A DNA stretch of 64,000 bases, from positions 81,139 to 145,138 of the forward strand of contig MCGO01000104.1 of assembly GCA_002104985.1 (NCBI GenBank). Reading direction: 5' to 3'. Both the position numbers and the translations under genes were made by a program. This DNA is from Rhizoclosmatium globosum. Lineage: Eukaryota > Chytridiomycota > Chytridiomycetes > Chytridiales > Chytriomycetaceae. Below, one piece after another: positions 34,911-45,604 of this stretch; position 1 is the stretch's first letter; every line of letters begins with the position of its first letter. Under the pieces are notes generated by a model that saw nothing but the letters and a program-made list of their open reading frames with translations, was not told the DNA's origin and ran no database searches.

Positions 34911-36318
34911 ATGAAGCTTGTTGGAATCCTTGCAACGCTTGCAACCTTGTCCCTCGCCCTTCGCCCAAACAAACCGTTGAACAAAGCGTTGGTCGCACCT
35001 GCTACAAAAGCGCCACCTTCCCCAATCACCCTCCCCACCACTGCACAATTCCAATCCGTTGTCAATCCACTTGTGGCTAAAGTCGATGTGAATCAAGTTT
35101 CCTCCTGGCTCACTAAGCTCACTCAATTCCCAGACCGATACTATCAGTCTCAGAATGGAGTTGCAGCTGCAAACTGGGTAAGTATTATCCAATTTCTCCA
35201 TACGCTTCAGCTGCCTAACTTTCATCCAACAAAAAGATTCTTTCCACAGTTCAAGCCCTCCCTGTTCCATCAGGCGCGAAACTCACAGTGTCTTTGTACA
35301 AACATGCAAACTTTATTCAACCCTCTGTCATTGCCCGTTACGAGTCTGCAACTCCCACAAACCTCCAAGGAATTGTTGTCACGGGTTCTCACTTTGATAC
35401 TCTTGCTGGTGGATCCCCTCAAGGTGATGGTGGCCCCAATCCTGCCGCTGATGACTGTGCTTCCGGATCCGCTGCCGTCTTTGAATCTTTGAGAATCCTC
35501 ACCAGCCAAGGATTCATCCCCGGTCGTCCTATTGAGTTCCATTGGTACGCCGCAGAAGAGGAAGGGTTGTATGGAAGTACTGATATTGCAAACGCGTATG
35601 CCGCTAAGGGTGTTCAAGTTGTGTCTTACTTGAATTTGGACCAGAGTGGATACGTCAAGGCCGGAACAACTCCAGAAATTGGAATCTTTGTGGACTACAC
35701 AACCAAGGCAGCGACTACACTTCTTACTTCGACTGTTGCTGCTTGTTCGTATCGTATACTTTGCATTTATGTTGATTGTGTCCAGGCTAATACTTACTAT
35801 TCTATAGATGCTGGACTTCCACAGATCGGCAATCAAGTGTGCGGTTATCAGTGTACTGACAACGCATCGTGGTACAACGCTGGATACAACTCTGCCATGG
35901 CGTTTGAATCCGCCAACACGAACGCGTTCCCTTACAATGATCAGGTGAACTCTGACGGATCACCTCTCGATACTCTTGACAAAGTGAGCATGCCCCATGT
36001 CGCTGCATTCGCAAAGAGCACAATTGGTTTCATCGTGGAGCTTTCCTTGGCTGGGTCTGGAACCACTGTCCAGACTACAACTGCTGCTGCCAAGACTACT
36101 ACCACTGCAGTGGTGTCAAGACCACTACCGCTGTGGCTAAGACCACCACTGCCGCTACTGCCTGTGCTCACAGCAAATGTGTCACTGGAGTTGCCTTGAG
36201 ATCTACTTGTGACACTTGTGTTGGTCAAATTATTGCCCAAGACAGCTACTGTGGATCCACTTCCTGGGACAGTACCTGTGTTGGAGAAGTCAAATCCATC
36301 TGTGGAATTACTTGCTAA
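34911..36318 (+). CDS. secreted M28 metallo-aminopeptidase with Cys-rich C-terminal domain
   Basis: Exons 34911-35177, 35237-35744 and 35808-end. A signal peptide (MKLVGILATLATLSLALRP) leads a propeptide and an M28 zinc peptidase. Ligands: GSHFDT (His), PAADDCASG (Asp), YAAEEEGLYG (catalytic Glu and ligand), YLNLDQSGY (Asp), MPHVAAFA (His). A Thr-rich linker follows. The straight frame then runs to a Leu/Pro-rich end at 36199. In another frame from 36120 the linker continues (KTTTAVAKTTT) into a Cys-rich module CAHSKC..STCDTCVGQI..YCGSTSWDSTCVGEV ending at 36318. One lost base near 36117, or a 53-nt intron with a weak GTCCAG donor, would connect them. The second of three paralogues starts 350 bp downstream. 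Confidence 0.8.
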
Positions 36319-36670
36319 ATGTAACGAACGCGTCAAGTATCGCTTTCTGAAACTCGTATGGTGTAAATTGTCTTGTTACAATTGTCCAGATTTGATTAGA
36401 AATAAAGGATAAGAATTCTGGTCTATAAAGATGATAGCCAAAGTTATTAAAGTATATACTGTGACCAGGAATGCTACGACTACAACGGCACCGTCACTTG
36501 GAGACAAACATGCGTGATTAAGTTCAAAACTTGCTTGCGGTGGATATCATCCAATTTTATAGTATTGGTGAACTTCCAAACATTTCAAACTAAATTTATA
36601 GTTAGATATGCAGCAATAAAAGAAGTGACGAACAATTAAGTTGAGTCTGAGATTTTCAGCTCATGAAATC

Positions 36671-37952
36671 ATGTGCTGGATTCGCAACCTAAAATATCAA
36701 ATAGCCCTTCTCGTATTACTCTCTCTATGCTCTTGTTCAACAGCTCTTCATCTTAAACCAGCAAGTCATATGATCCACGAATCAACGAGGAAACAACAAC
36801 AACAGATCGCACCACCTTCGCCAGTCGAACTTCCTTCCAGACCAACCAACCAGCCAATCGTTGGTTCATTCATATCAAAAATAGACGTTAATCACCTCGC
36901 GATCTGGCTCAAAAATCTGACATTGTTTCCTGATCGTTACTATCAATCTCAAAACGGCGTTCGCGCAGCGCAGTGGGTGAGAAATCACTGACTCCATGTC
37001 CTCTTATGAATCCTAATTTCTCCATATCAGATTGAAAATGCAATTCAATCTCTTCCAGTTCCTTCAGATGCAAAACTCACAACGAAACTTGTCCATCACC
37101 GCGATATTTTGCAGCCCTCCGTAATCGCACGCTATGAGTCTAAATTCCTACTACGTTGAAAGGAATCGTTATAACTGGGTCTCACTTTGACACGTATGCC
37201 AAAAACTCTCCACAAGGGGTTGGGGGACCTAACCCTGCTGCTGACGATTGCGCGTCTGGATCTGCGGCTGTGTTTGAGGCACTTCGAGTTTTGACTACAA
37301 ATGGATTTATTCCAGGTCGACCTATTGAATTTCATTGGTATGCGGGCGAGGAGGAAGGATTATATGGAAGTCTCGATATTGCGAACACCTATGCTGCTAA
37401 GGGTATTGAGGTGCTGAGCTATTTGAATTTGGATCAGAGTGGGTATGTGAAACCTGGGACGCGGCCGGAAGTGGGAATTTATACAGGTGGGATAGTTCTT
37501 TGTAGTTACTGCCTATTGACGCTGTATTTACACTAGACTACACCACATCTGCAGCAACAAAGTTTCTTTCTTCGATTGTATCCACATGTTTGTTATCTTT
37601 GTGTTCTGATTCGCCCAGATTCAAAATTTAAAATCAAGATTCGGGACTTCCCCAAGTTGGAAGTCAAGTATGTGGATATGCGTGTACGGATAACGCGTCA
37701 TGGTTTTTGGCTGGCTACAATACAGCAATGGCGTTTGAATCACAAGACGGGAATTCATTTCCTCATAACGATGAAGTTCACTCGGACGGATCCCCGTTAG
37801 ATACACTCAACTTGATTAATATGACTCATGTCTCTGCTTTTGCTAAAATAACTACTGGGTTTGTTGTGGAGCTCTCGTTAACAAATACTTCATCAAAAGA
37901 GAAGACACTGGGTGAAACACACTCGTTTTCTTCTCGACCATTAATTAGATAA
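36671..37952 (+). pseudogene. M28 aminopeptidase paralogue with one frameshift
   Basis: Exons 36671-36976, 37031-37496, 37537-37587 and 37639-37952 follow the structure of the 34.9-kb paralogue. A signal peptide (IALLVLLSLCSCSTALH) and all metal-binding blocks are present: GSHFDT, PAADDCASG, YAGEEEGLYG, YLNLDQSGY, NMTHVSAFA. Between ARYESK and IPTTLKGIVITG the frame changes; one base is missing near 37141, giving a stop just after. The third intron would be only 40 nt. The copy lacks the Thr linker and Cys-rich end. Either recently broken or a sequence error; otherwise it would be a normal secreted zinc aminopeptidase. Confidence 0.7.
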
Positions 37953-38029
37953 ATAAATAAGGGAATAACGTAAGGACAGTGGTCCGGGCTTTTGTGGAAT
38001 TTCGTTTGTTGAAGATCTTCGTCCCGAAA

Positions 38030-41000
38030 ATGGAAGGACGTGCTCGCAGCCGAAGCCGGGCTCCTACTTCAACCAAATCAGCTCTTAGAACAGTGAAAAC
38101 AACGCGAGGAAGAAAGGCCACGCGGACAGCGAGCAAGGAAGAAGTGCCTTCCCCCACACTCAAACCAAGTGGATCCACAGAACTACCCCTCGACCAGCCA
38201 AGTCTCACAGCCCTTCTCCTCTTCATCCTTCTCGCCGTCTCTCTCAACAGCCTCAACATCTCCACACCAATCACATTTGCCCCACTCAAACAGAAACTCG
38301 CTGCTCTGAAGCGATACCTCTTCCGCTCCAAATTCCCCACAGACTTACCCCCAAACGTAGCTCCATGGCCCTCCTTCCGCGCAAACTGCGAAAACACAGG
38401 TTTCGTGCCGATGCGGACACACACAAAGAGCAGCCCCAACCAGCACAATACTGGTCCTTCCAAACCGGCCGTGGAATCTTTTCCGTCCCTGCAATCTCGA
38501 GCGACTCCACGTCTTGATTGGAAGCGCGGACCGGAAGTTTACGCGTTGGATGAAGCGACGGGGCAGAGATTTGGAATATCCCGACAGGAGAGATTATAGA
38601 CAGTGCAGGTGCGATTCATGGGTCTAATATTATTTTCGCGAGTGGTGATGGGCATGTGTATAACGCGTCGATTGCGACGGGAGAGATTCATTGGAAGTTT
38701 GCTGCGCATCACCAGGAAAACACGAAAGATGAAATGAGGGGTTGACATGTGGAGAGGCGGAATTTATTGTTGCGAATGGAGGGACTAGTACTTGGTTTGA
38801 AGGACAGGTGCAAATTCGCCTATTGATGGACGTATTTATATTGGAAATGATGACTACAGAATGTATTCAATCTATGCAAATGGAACGGAAGCATATAGTT
38901 TTTACCCTGGTCCACTCCCGTACGGTACTATTTGGAGTGGTCCGGCAATCACCAGAAGCGGGAGTGTGATTGGATCTTCGATGAATGGAAAGTACTTTAA
39001 GCTGGACAAGAACGGAAAATGTATCTGGTTCCACGAAGAAATGAACTCTATATCCAGTGGTCCTGCAGTTGAAGCTGATTTAAAATTGGTCTTTATTGGG
39101 TCATGGAATGGAGTTATGAAAGGAGTGAATCACACTACTGGTCACACTGGTGAGCTTTGAGCCATAAAAGCCATAAGTATTAATATTCAACAGTCTGGAC
39201 TTTCACTGCCGCTGATCAGATTTATGGAGGAGCTGCTGTTGATGCAGCACGTCGTCAAATATACTTTGGAAGCCAAGATGGTGTTTTTATGCGCTCAACT
39301 CCGAAACTGGAAAGTCTGTCTGGCGTTTCCGCGTCAACTATCCGATTCGAACGTCTCCCGCACTAGCTCTGGACGCCGTTACTTTGGAGCAGCAAATGGA
39401 ATGATTTATGCTTTGAATCCCGCAAACGGAGACTGATTTGGGCCTTTGATACTACAGAGGTACGTTTCAAATGGTTTTCATCAAGATTGAATCAACTTTG
39501 GCAACAGGATCCAGATCATCGTGAAATCAATGCCTCACCTGCTCTCGGCCATGCCTCTGTTATTTTCGGTTCTGAGGATGGACGTATTATATCTGTTCCA
39601 TACCGCTACTGCCTGATGAGAGAACCAAAAACGACAAAAGATGTTTAGGGACTCTGCCTCAATCGGAGTCACGTCTGATGAGGGCAGAAACCTTTACTAT
39701 GTCTACCCAGGAGGCATCATCTCTCGCACAATCCCAGACGGCTTCCCCATTGAAGGAGAATTCCACATTCGACTCCTTATTGTTGCCGACAACAAAACTC
39801 GTCCAGCCCACGTTTTAAGCGCCACTGCCGAACTAAGTCCAGCAACCACAACTCTCGTTGTCGACTACCTTTCCACATCTGGAAGCATCCTCATTACCCG
39901 TAAGGAAGACTTCCTCGCCAGTGACACAACATACAACCTCACCGTAACAATGTTTGACAACTCAATGGCATCCACAAAAAAGACCTTCACATTCCAAACG
40001 GCCCTCAAATTCCACCCGCCCCAAAGGCTCCTGCAGTCACGGCGACAAAGTCACAACTCTACATGTATACAACTTAAAACCATCGTACCCACCCTCATGG
40101 ATCTCTCTCAACCAAATCGGGTTCGACTCAGTCAACCTCCTAGCATCCACATCCACATCTTCAACAAAACCTCATACCTCCTCTGGATTGCAGCAGGACA
40201 CTTGAACCAAGACTCTACAATCACGTTAGACCCGACAACACCAACGCTCGCACCAGGGGTCCTCACAATGCATCCAAACAACAGGACGTTTCAGCTTGTG
40301 TCGCAGTTCTCGCTGATTACGGGGGGTCCCCGATTCCATGACTGCGTTCACGGTTTCGTCGCATTTTGATGTGGATGGGACGTTTGGGACGAAGGGTACG
40401 CCGAGTTGGATGAGTTGGAGTTCGTGGTGTGGGGATAGTATTTCGTCGTTGATTGGGGCGATTCAGACGAATATGTGTTCTTCGAGGGGTCGGATTGTTA
40501 CGGTGGGTGCTGCAAGGGGACGGATTTATGGAACGGTTTTGGGGGAGAGGAATAAAATTGGGGGGTTAAGAAGGTTGGGGTGAAGGCGAGTGGGTGGTTG
40601 GGGACTGAGTATTTGGTTACGGCGCAGATTGGAAGTGGGAAGAAATCGGAGATGAGGAGCAGTTGCCCATTTTTGGGATTGTGTTGTTTGATGATCGGAA
40701 GCAGGTTCCGGTGTTTGTGGATTATAAGGCTGGTTTGAAGATTGAGAAGCAGAGTGAGGGTATTGTTGTTTCTTTGACAGTTCCTAGCTCGTCTTGGATT
40801 GGTGGAGACGAAGTGAATAGTGTGAGGGTTGTAGTAATGGTGGATATGTTCCCAGCTTATAACGGTGTTGTACGGTCCAACATTAATCACTGTCAATACT
40901 AATACTGTTTCTTGTTCCTGTTTCAAGTGCATCAAAATAAATGAGAAAGCTGGTATGAATTTCGATGTGATTGGAGTGTATTCGAGAAACTTTCGATGTC

Positions 41001-41122
41001 CAACTCGAAGAATATATAAACAACCGGTAATTTCTGGAGCTAACATAGCGATAATGGTTTATTGCGATGTCTCTTTTACGAGGTTTCTCAGAACAAGAAT
41101 AACTGTTGAGAAGTTGGATTAG
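38030..41122 (+). pseudogene. membrane-anchored PQQ-type beta-propeller gene, decayed
   Basis: A basic cytosolic N-terminus (RARSRSRAPTSTKSALR) and one TM helix (SLTALLLFILLAVSLNSL) precede PQQ/quinoprotein-like repeats spread over all three frames: VYALDEATG with IWNIPTGEI, then ASGDGHVYNASIATGEI, IYIGNDDYRMYSIYANGT, SSMNGKYFKLDKNGK, IYFGSQDG, FGAANGMIYALNPANG, FGSEDGRIISVP. At least eight single-base frame changes (near 38430, 38510, 38540, 38560, 38735, 38815, 39287, 39375, 39430, 39600) separate otherwise clean blade sequences; GT..AG introns are still visible (e.g. before VWTFTAAD). The C-terminal ~1 kb keeps protein-like text (DGTFGTKGTPSW) in pieces. The type resembles FG-GAP/PQQ surface proteins. 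Unlikely to give a full product. Confidence 0.7.
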
Positions 41123-41765
41123 TCAAGTCGCGTGAATAATGAAAGTAAGCAAAAGAAGATGACAGATTCTTGTGAATCATCTGCATGATCAATAGAAGGG
41201 GCGAGGAATGAGATGGTATGGAGAATGTACTCACCAGAATCTCCTCTCAGGAACAGTTTGCTAATGAAACGATCCTTGTTCACTGGCTTAGCCTTCTTCT
41301 TTCCCTTTCCAGCTTGAGGAGTTTCGGTCCACATCTAAATAGGAGAGGTTAGTTGAATGCGCAGTCTCCAAAGTCATTCTCGATTCCCCAACGCGCATCT
41401 CATAGTCCAGGCCCCACCAAAACACCATCTCCTAGGTAATACACACCTCCTTCACGTTCTCCAAGACCATATTGCAGTGTCTGTCGCTGTTGAGGAAGTT
41501 GTTAGGACAACATCGCTTCGGAACAACAACAGACTTACAAAGCCTTTACTCTAGCAAGCAGTTTTCTGTTGTTTCTGCAAGAAATCAGGATTTGAGTGTT
41601 GTTCTTGACTGACTGTGTGAGGACGGAGAGAGGGCCGTTGTTGAATTCCTCCTGCTCGAGGGCCCGGAGCTCCTCCTCGCTCATTTCAGCCCTAGGTATA
41701 AGAAGTAGTGTTAGCATTGGCCTAGGAGGTACGAAGTAGGCAGGTGGTTACTTTGGTTTCGACAT
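41119..41765 (-). CDS. SMD2: small nuclear ribonucleoprotein Sm D2
   Basis: Five exons (41765-41752, 41691-41539, 41486-41447, 41334-41235, 41180-41119) give 122 aa; the first is 14 nt. SmD2 is part of the heptameric ring on spliceosomal snRNAs. Family text: [40 protein letters not shown] (Sm1), [18 protein letters not shown], and [18 protein letters not shown] (Sm2). The last exon gives an unusual hydrophobic end ([15 protein letters not shown]) instead of the usual VIVVLRNP-like strand; a second acceptor 12 nt downstream is also in frame. The divergent complex I gene starts 72 bp away. Confidence 0.9.
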
Positions 41766-41837
41766 TCTACTTTGATTAGTTTGGATACACTTCCTTTTTT
41801 CTCAACCAACAACCAACAACCAACAACCACCAACAAA

Positions 41838-43013
41838 ATGTCGTCGCCCGTTGTCGGAGTTCAGGACCGGCCACCGTTGATGCCGGAGACAATCAAGTTC
41901 ACGCGCTACTACCCGCGAAGGGGACCCTCTGGCGCCGTGGTCTTTATCGGAATGTTCAGTGTGATGGGCGTGGGCTGGTACTACACGGCCCAGAACAACC
42001 ACGAAAGAAGGTTTGTTTGTTTGTTTTGGTTATTCGTGTTTAATTGGTGCTTATTGATGCGTGCGTGCGTGTGAATCAGAGAGATCCGTCGTGAGAAGGC
42101 CTGGGCTCGTATCTCGCTTGTTCCTTTGCTCCAGGCTGAGACAGACCGTGATGTCGTGAGTACTCTGCCATCGATTCTTTGGTGGGAAGTAGGCGAAGTG
42201 TAGCTGGATTGGATGGACTGGATCTGCCTGAGGAAGCATCAAGTGCCTTACTCAACCTACCAACTTAAAACATCAAAAACCACTCTTCTCACTCTACAAA
42301 ACCCTCCGTTCCAGGTCCGTCGTCTCTCTTCTGCCGCCGCAAAAGAATCAGAACTCATGTCCCACTCCCCTGTCGACAAGAACTGGTCCGCTATCGACTT
42401 GAAGACTCCTGTGAAGGGAATTGCTCGCTACGGTGCCTTTGATGAAACTAGACAGGAGGCTCAACCAGTCTACCACACTGAACGCTACGTTGCCCCCACT
42501 TACTTGTTTGTCGCTCCAGACTCAGACGAAAGAATCGATGCCCAATGGTGGAGAGGAACCAAGTTCTTTACTCTCAACCCTCCTTACCACAACCGGTAAT
42601 TGTTTTGAGCAATAGTTTTTGGATTGGAGCTTCTGGAGAAGAGAAGGAGTCTTTGTGTGACCAATGCGAGCAAATTATGAGTGACGAGTGGAGTTACGAA
42701 ATAATCTGACAGAGCGGGAGGGAGCGGGAGGGCGACGCAGGACGACAACGTAGTCGGAAAGATCGACAACGTCGAAAAGAATAGTAAGGGCGATTGGTGC
42801 GAGCAAAGAATTAGACGGGAGTGGGACGGAGGTAAAGAATGCGACGAAGAAAGAATTAGATAGAGTTGGATGGGCGACGTAGTCGAAATGAATTTGAGAT
42901 TGCGACGGACAAAAAAGATCGTCTATGGCCTTAGGACACTCTTGTATATAAGCAACTAACACAATTTTTATAGTGCCGACTGGAAGGGAAAGAAGGACCC
43001 AATCAACGAGTAA
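41838..43013 (+). CDS. complex I subunit NDUFA13 (GRIM-19/B16.6)
   Basis: Four exons (41838-42010, 42080-42155, 42315-42595, 42974-43013) give 189 aa. A membrane-arm accessory subunit of mitochondrial NADH dehydrogenase. Family layout: proline-rich start, YYPRRGPSGAVVFIGMF leading a single TM helix, then EIRREKAWARISLVPLLQAE (matching the ARIALLPLLQAE phrase of animal GRIM-19) and a C-terminal segment with HTERYVAPTYLFV. The last intron is 378 nt, far longer than its neighbours and purine-rich. The final exon adds ADWKGKKDPINE. Confidence 0.9.
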
Positions 43014-43250
43014 AGAATGGATTGTTTATTCACCTTCTATCAAACCTACAATCGATGCTTTCAATAAAGCTTCAATTTACCCGCTTCATCGATTTTTTTG
43101 GATGTTTTTACGATTGACACGAACATAGAGCGGCAAGCGTTTCCCCTTAATTTGACATACCGAATCATATTGAATCACCATTGTTGATTTGGTCAGCGCA
43201 TTGTTTGAACCCGGCTCGGCAAGAAAAGTTCCCGCCAAAATCTTGACCAA
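43014..43250. promoter_or_regulatory. upstream region of glyoxal oxidase A
   Basis: No gene seen. It contains the NDUFA13 3' region (AATAAAGC near 43065) and the presumed promoter of the oxidase. Confidence 0.35.
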
Positions 43251-45492
43251 ATGCAAGTCACTGCTAGTGTTCTCACAGCATTGCTATTTTGTGCTGTCGC
43301 TGTAGAAGGAGCTGCCACTACGGCAGGATGGCGAATTATGAGTAAGTCTCAACTGTTGTAGTGAAGACAGGGACTTTCCTGGCTTTCCCTCACTCTTTCC
43401 AGCTTGTGACTTATCCCACCCCAAAACAATCAGACGGAATCACCGGCTCTTTCTGCCTTCACTCTCTCCTCCTTCCTGGAAACGTCCTCATGTGCATTGA
43501 ACGACCTCACACACATCCTGTGAGTTTCAGTCTGACTCATTCTTGCTTCCAATCAAAAAACTCATTTCATCTTTGGCTGCCACGCCTCATCGAATTTGTA
43601 GTACCCTTATATCAACCCAAACACGAATGGATTGACTGTCGCGCTTATTACCATTGACCCGAACGCCGGAAACATTACCTGTGTGTGACCTTGTTCACCC
43701 CTTCCACCAAATTTACTGATTGCACCACAATAGATAACAACAACAGTCCTGTAAAGTATAATGCATTCTGTGCAGGACATTCTCAAGCTGCCGATGGAGG
43801 TGTTTGGGTTGTTGGAGGCGATCCACAAGAATCTACACCAACCTATGACGCATCGATCGCAGAAAATAAGCCGGATGATAAAACTTTCTTGTTTTATGGA
43901 ATCGATCGTGTGCGTAAGTTCAACTTGGGGCCATCGGCTAGTGCAGCTGATGTGAAGGGTACTTGGGACGAGGATGCCAAGATGACAACTGCACGGTATG
44001 TATCGTTTTTTTGTGCTTTGAGTTTGCTAATACTTCCAATGCTTGCAGTTGGTACCCAACCGTCCTTACTCAAGGCGACGGAACAGTATTCATCACATCG
44101 GGATCCCTCAAGAACATTGACTTTGAAGACCTGAGTGTAACCAACAACCCAACTTACGAATTCTATCCTCCAAAATACGGCCCCAATATCTTCAGCTCCG
44201 TTCTCAACTGGGCATTCCCACACAACTTGTACCCTATGGCGTTCCAACTTCCGTCTGGCAAAATCTTTATGATGGTATCGAACCGCACAGTCTTGATTGA
44301 CCCAAAAGTCGACCCTGGAAACACAGAAGCGAATACCGTCGAAATCGCGTCTGTCCCAGCCATTGACCATGCCCCCTGGATTTACCCACACACACCAACA
44401 GCGTTCTTGATGCCAATGAAAGAGTCAACCGGCTACGTTGCCGAGGTTGTGATTTGTGGAGGAAGCAAGAATAGTACATCGTATGCTGCTGCCGATTGTC
44501 TTTCTATCCAGCCTGACGTACCAGGGGCACAATGGAAAACGTTGGCAAGCCTTCCTCATGCGAGATTGATGCCTGAAGCAACTATTCTGCCTGATGGAAC
44601 GATTTTGTTCACGAATGGAATGGGGTGGGGACAGGCGGGAGGTAACGGTGGACAGGCGCAGTACGCTGCAGCTCCTGTTTTCCCAAGCGACTTGTACGAT
44701 CCTGTTGCAAATAAGTGGACAACTGTGGGTACCGCGCAGGTTGCTCGATCGTACCACAACGGCGCTATTCTTCTTTCTGATGGAAGTGTGATTACAACTG
44801 GAAATGAGATGGCCAACTATTTGGACTTTTGGGGAACTCCAACTGCAGTAGGACCTGATCGTGATTTTGCAAAGATGAGTTCGGCGTATAAGCAAGATTG
44901 TTATCCTGTTGTTGAAAAGGCGTGCACGAATCCGTATGAGTACCGTATCGGTATGGATTATTTGTGATCTTATATACTGAGTCGTACTGAATGCTTTTAT
45001 GATACAGAACAATTCTCTCCACAGTACCTCTTTAATGGGCCCCGTCCAATCATTAAACCGTTCCCATCAACTCAGACATTCACTTACAACTCGACAATCA
45101 GTGTCTCCCTTGATCCGTCTGGCGCACCTGTAACTCGTATCACCTTAGTTAGATACACAACAACAACGCACTCGACAAACACGGACCAGCGGCTGTTGGA
45201 ACCAACGCTTCTGTATTTGAGCTCAACCCAAGCAATCTTTAGAATTCCAGCGAACCCTAACCTTGCTGTTCCTGGAAATTGGCATTTGTTTGCGTTGAGT
45301 GACAAGGGTGTTCCAAGTGTTGCAGAGAGAATCTTGATTGGCGCTGGGGATGTAACGAATGCTCAGATTCCAAGTGGTCCTTCTGGGGTATCTACTGCAG
45401 CTGCAGGTACAAAGAGTGGTGCCATGGATGGAAGAGTGAGTGGAGTTGAAGTTTTGGGATTGGCTGTTGCATTGTGGTGGGTCCTGGCATGA
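43251..45492 (+). CDS. glyoxal oxidase-like copper radical oxidase, copy A (AA5)
   Basis: Six exons (43251-43341, 43434-43519, 43602-43680, 43734-43995, 44049-44950, 45008-45492) give 634 aa. Secreted: signal peptide VTASVLTALLFCAVAVEGAA; C-terminal hydrophobic run (VLGLAVALWWVLA) suggests a GPI anchor. Kelch-type propeller of the galactose/glyoxal oxidase family: YNAFCAGHSQ (probable Cys of the Cys-Tyr cofactor), WYPTV, TYEFYPP, HAPWIYPHTP, RLMPEATILPDGTILFTNG, RSYHNGAILLSDGSVITTGNE (His ligand), and a C-terminal Ig-like domain with RYTTTTHSTNTDQR. The family oxidises aldehydes and makes H2O2. It is followed 112 bp downstream by copy B. Confidence 0.88.
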
Positions 45493-45604
45493 ACATTTCT
45501 TTCTTCTTCATATTGTCATTTATAGCATTAAATTCAGTGTAAAACATCTCATAAGATTGATTGATTTGTCTCGATCGATTCCCAAATTGAAACTTTCCAC
45601 CAAA

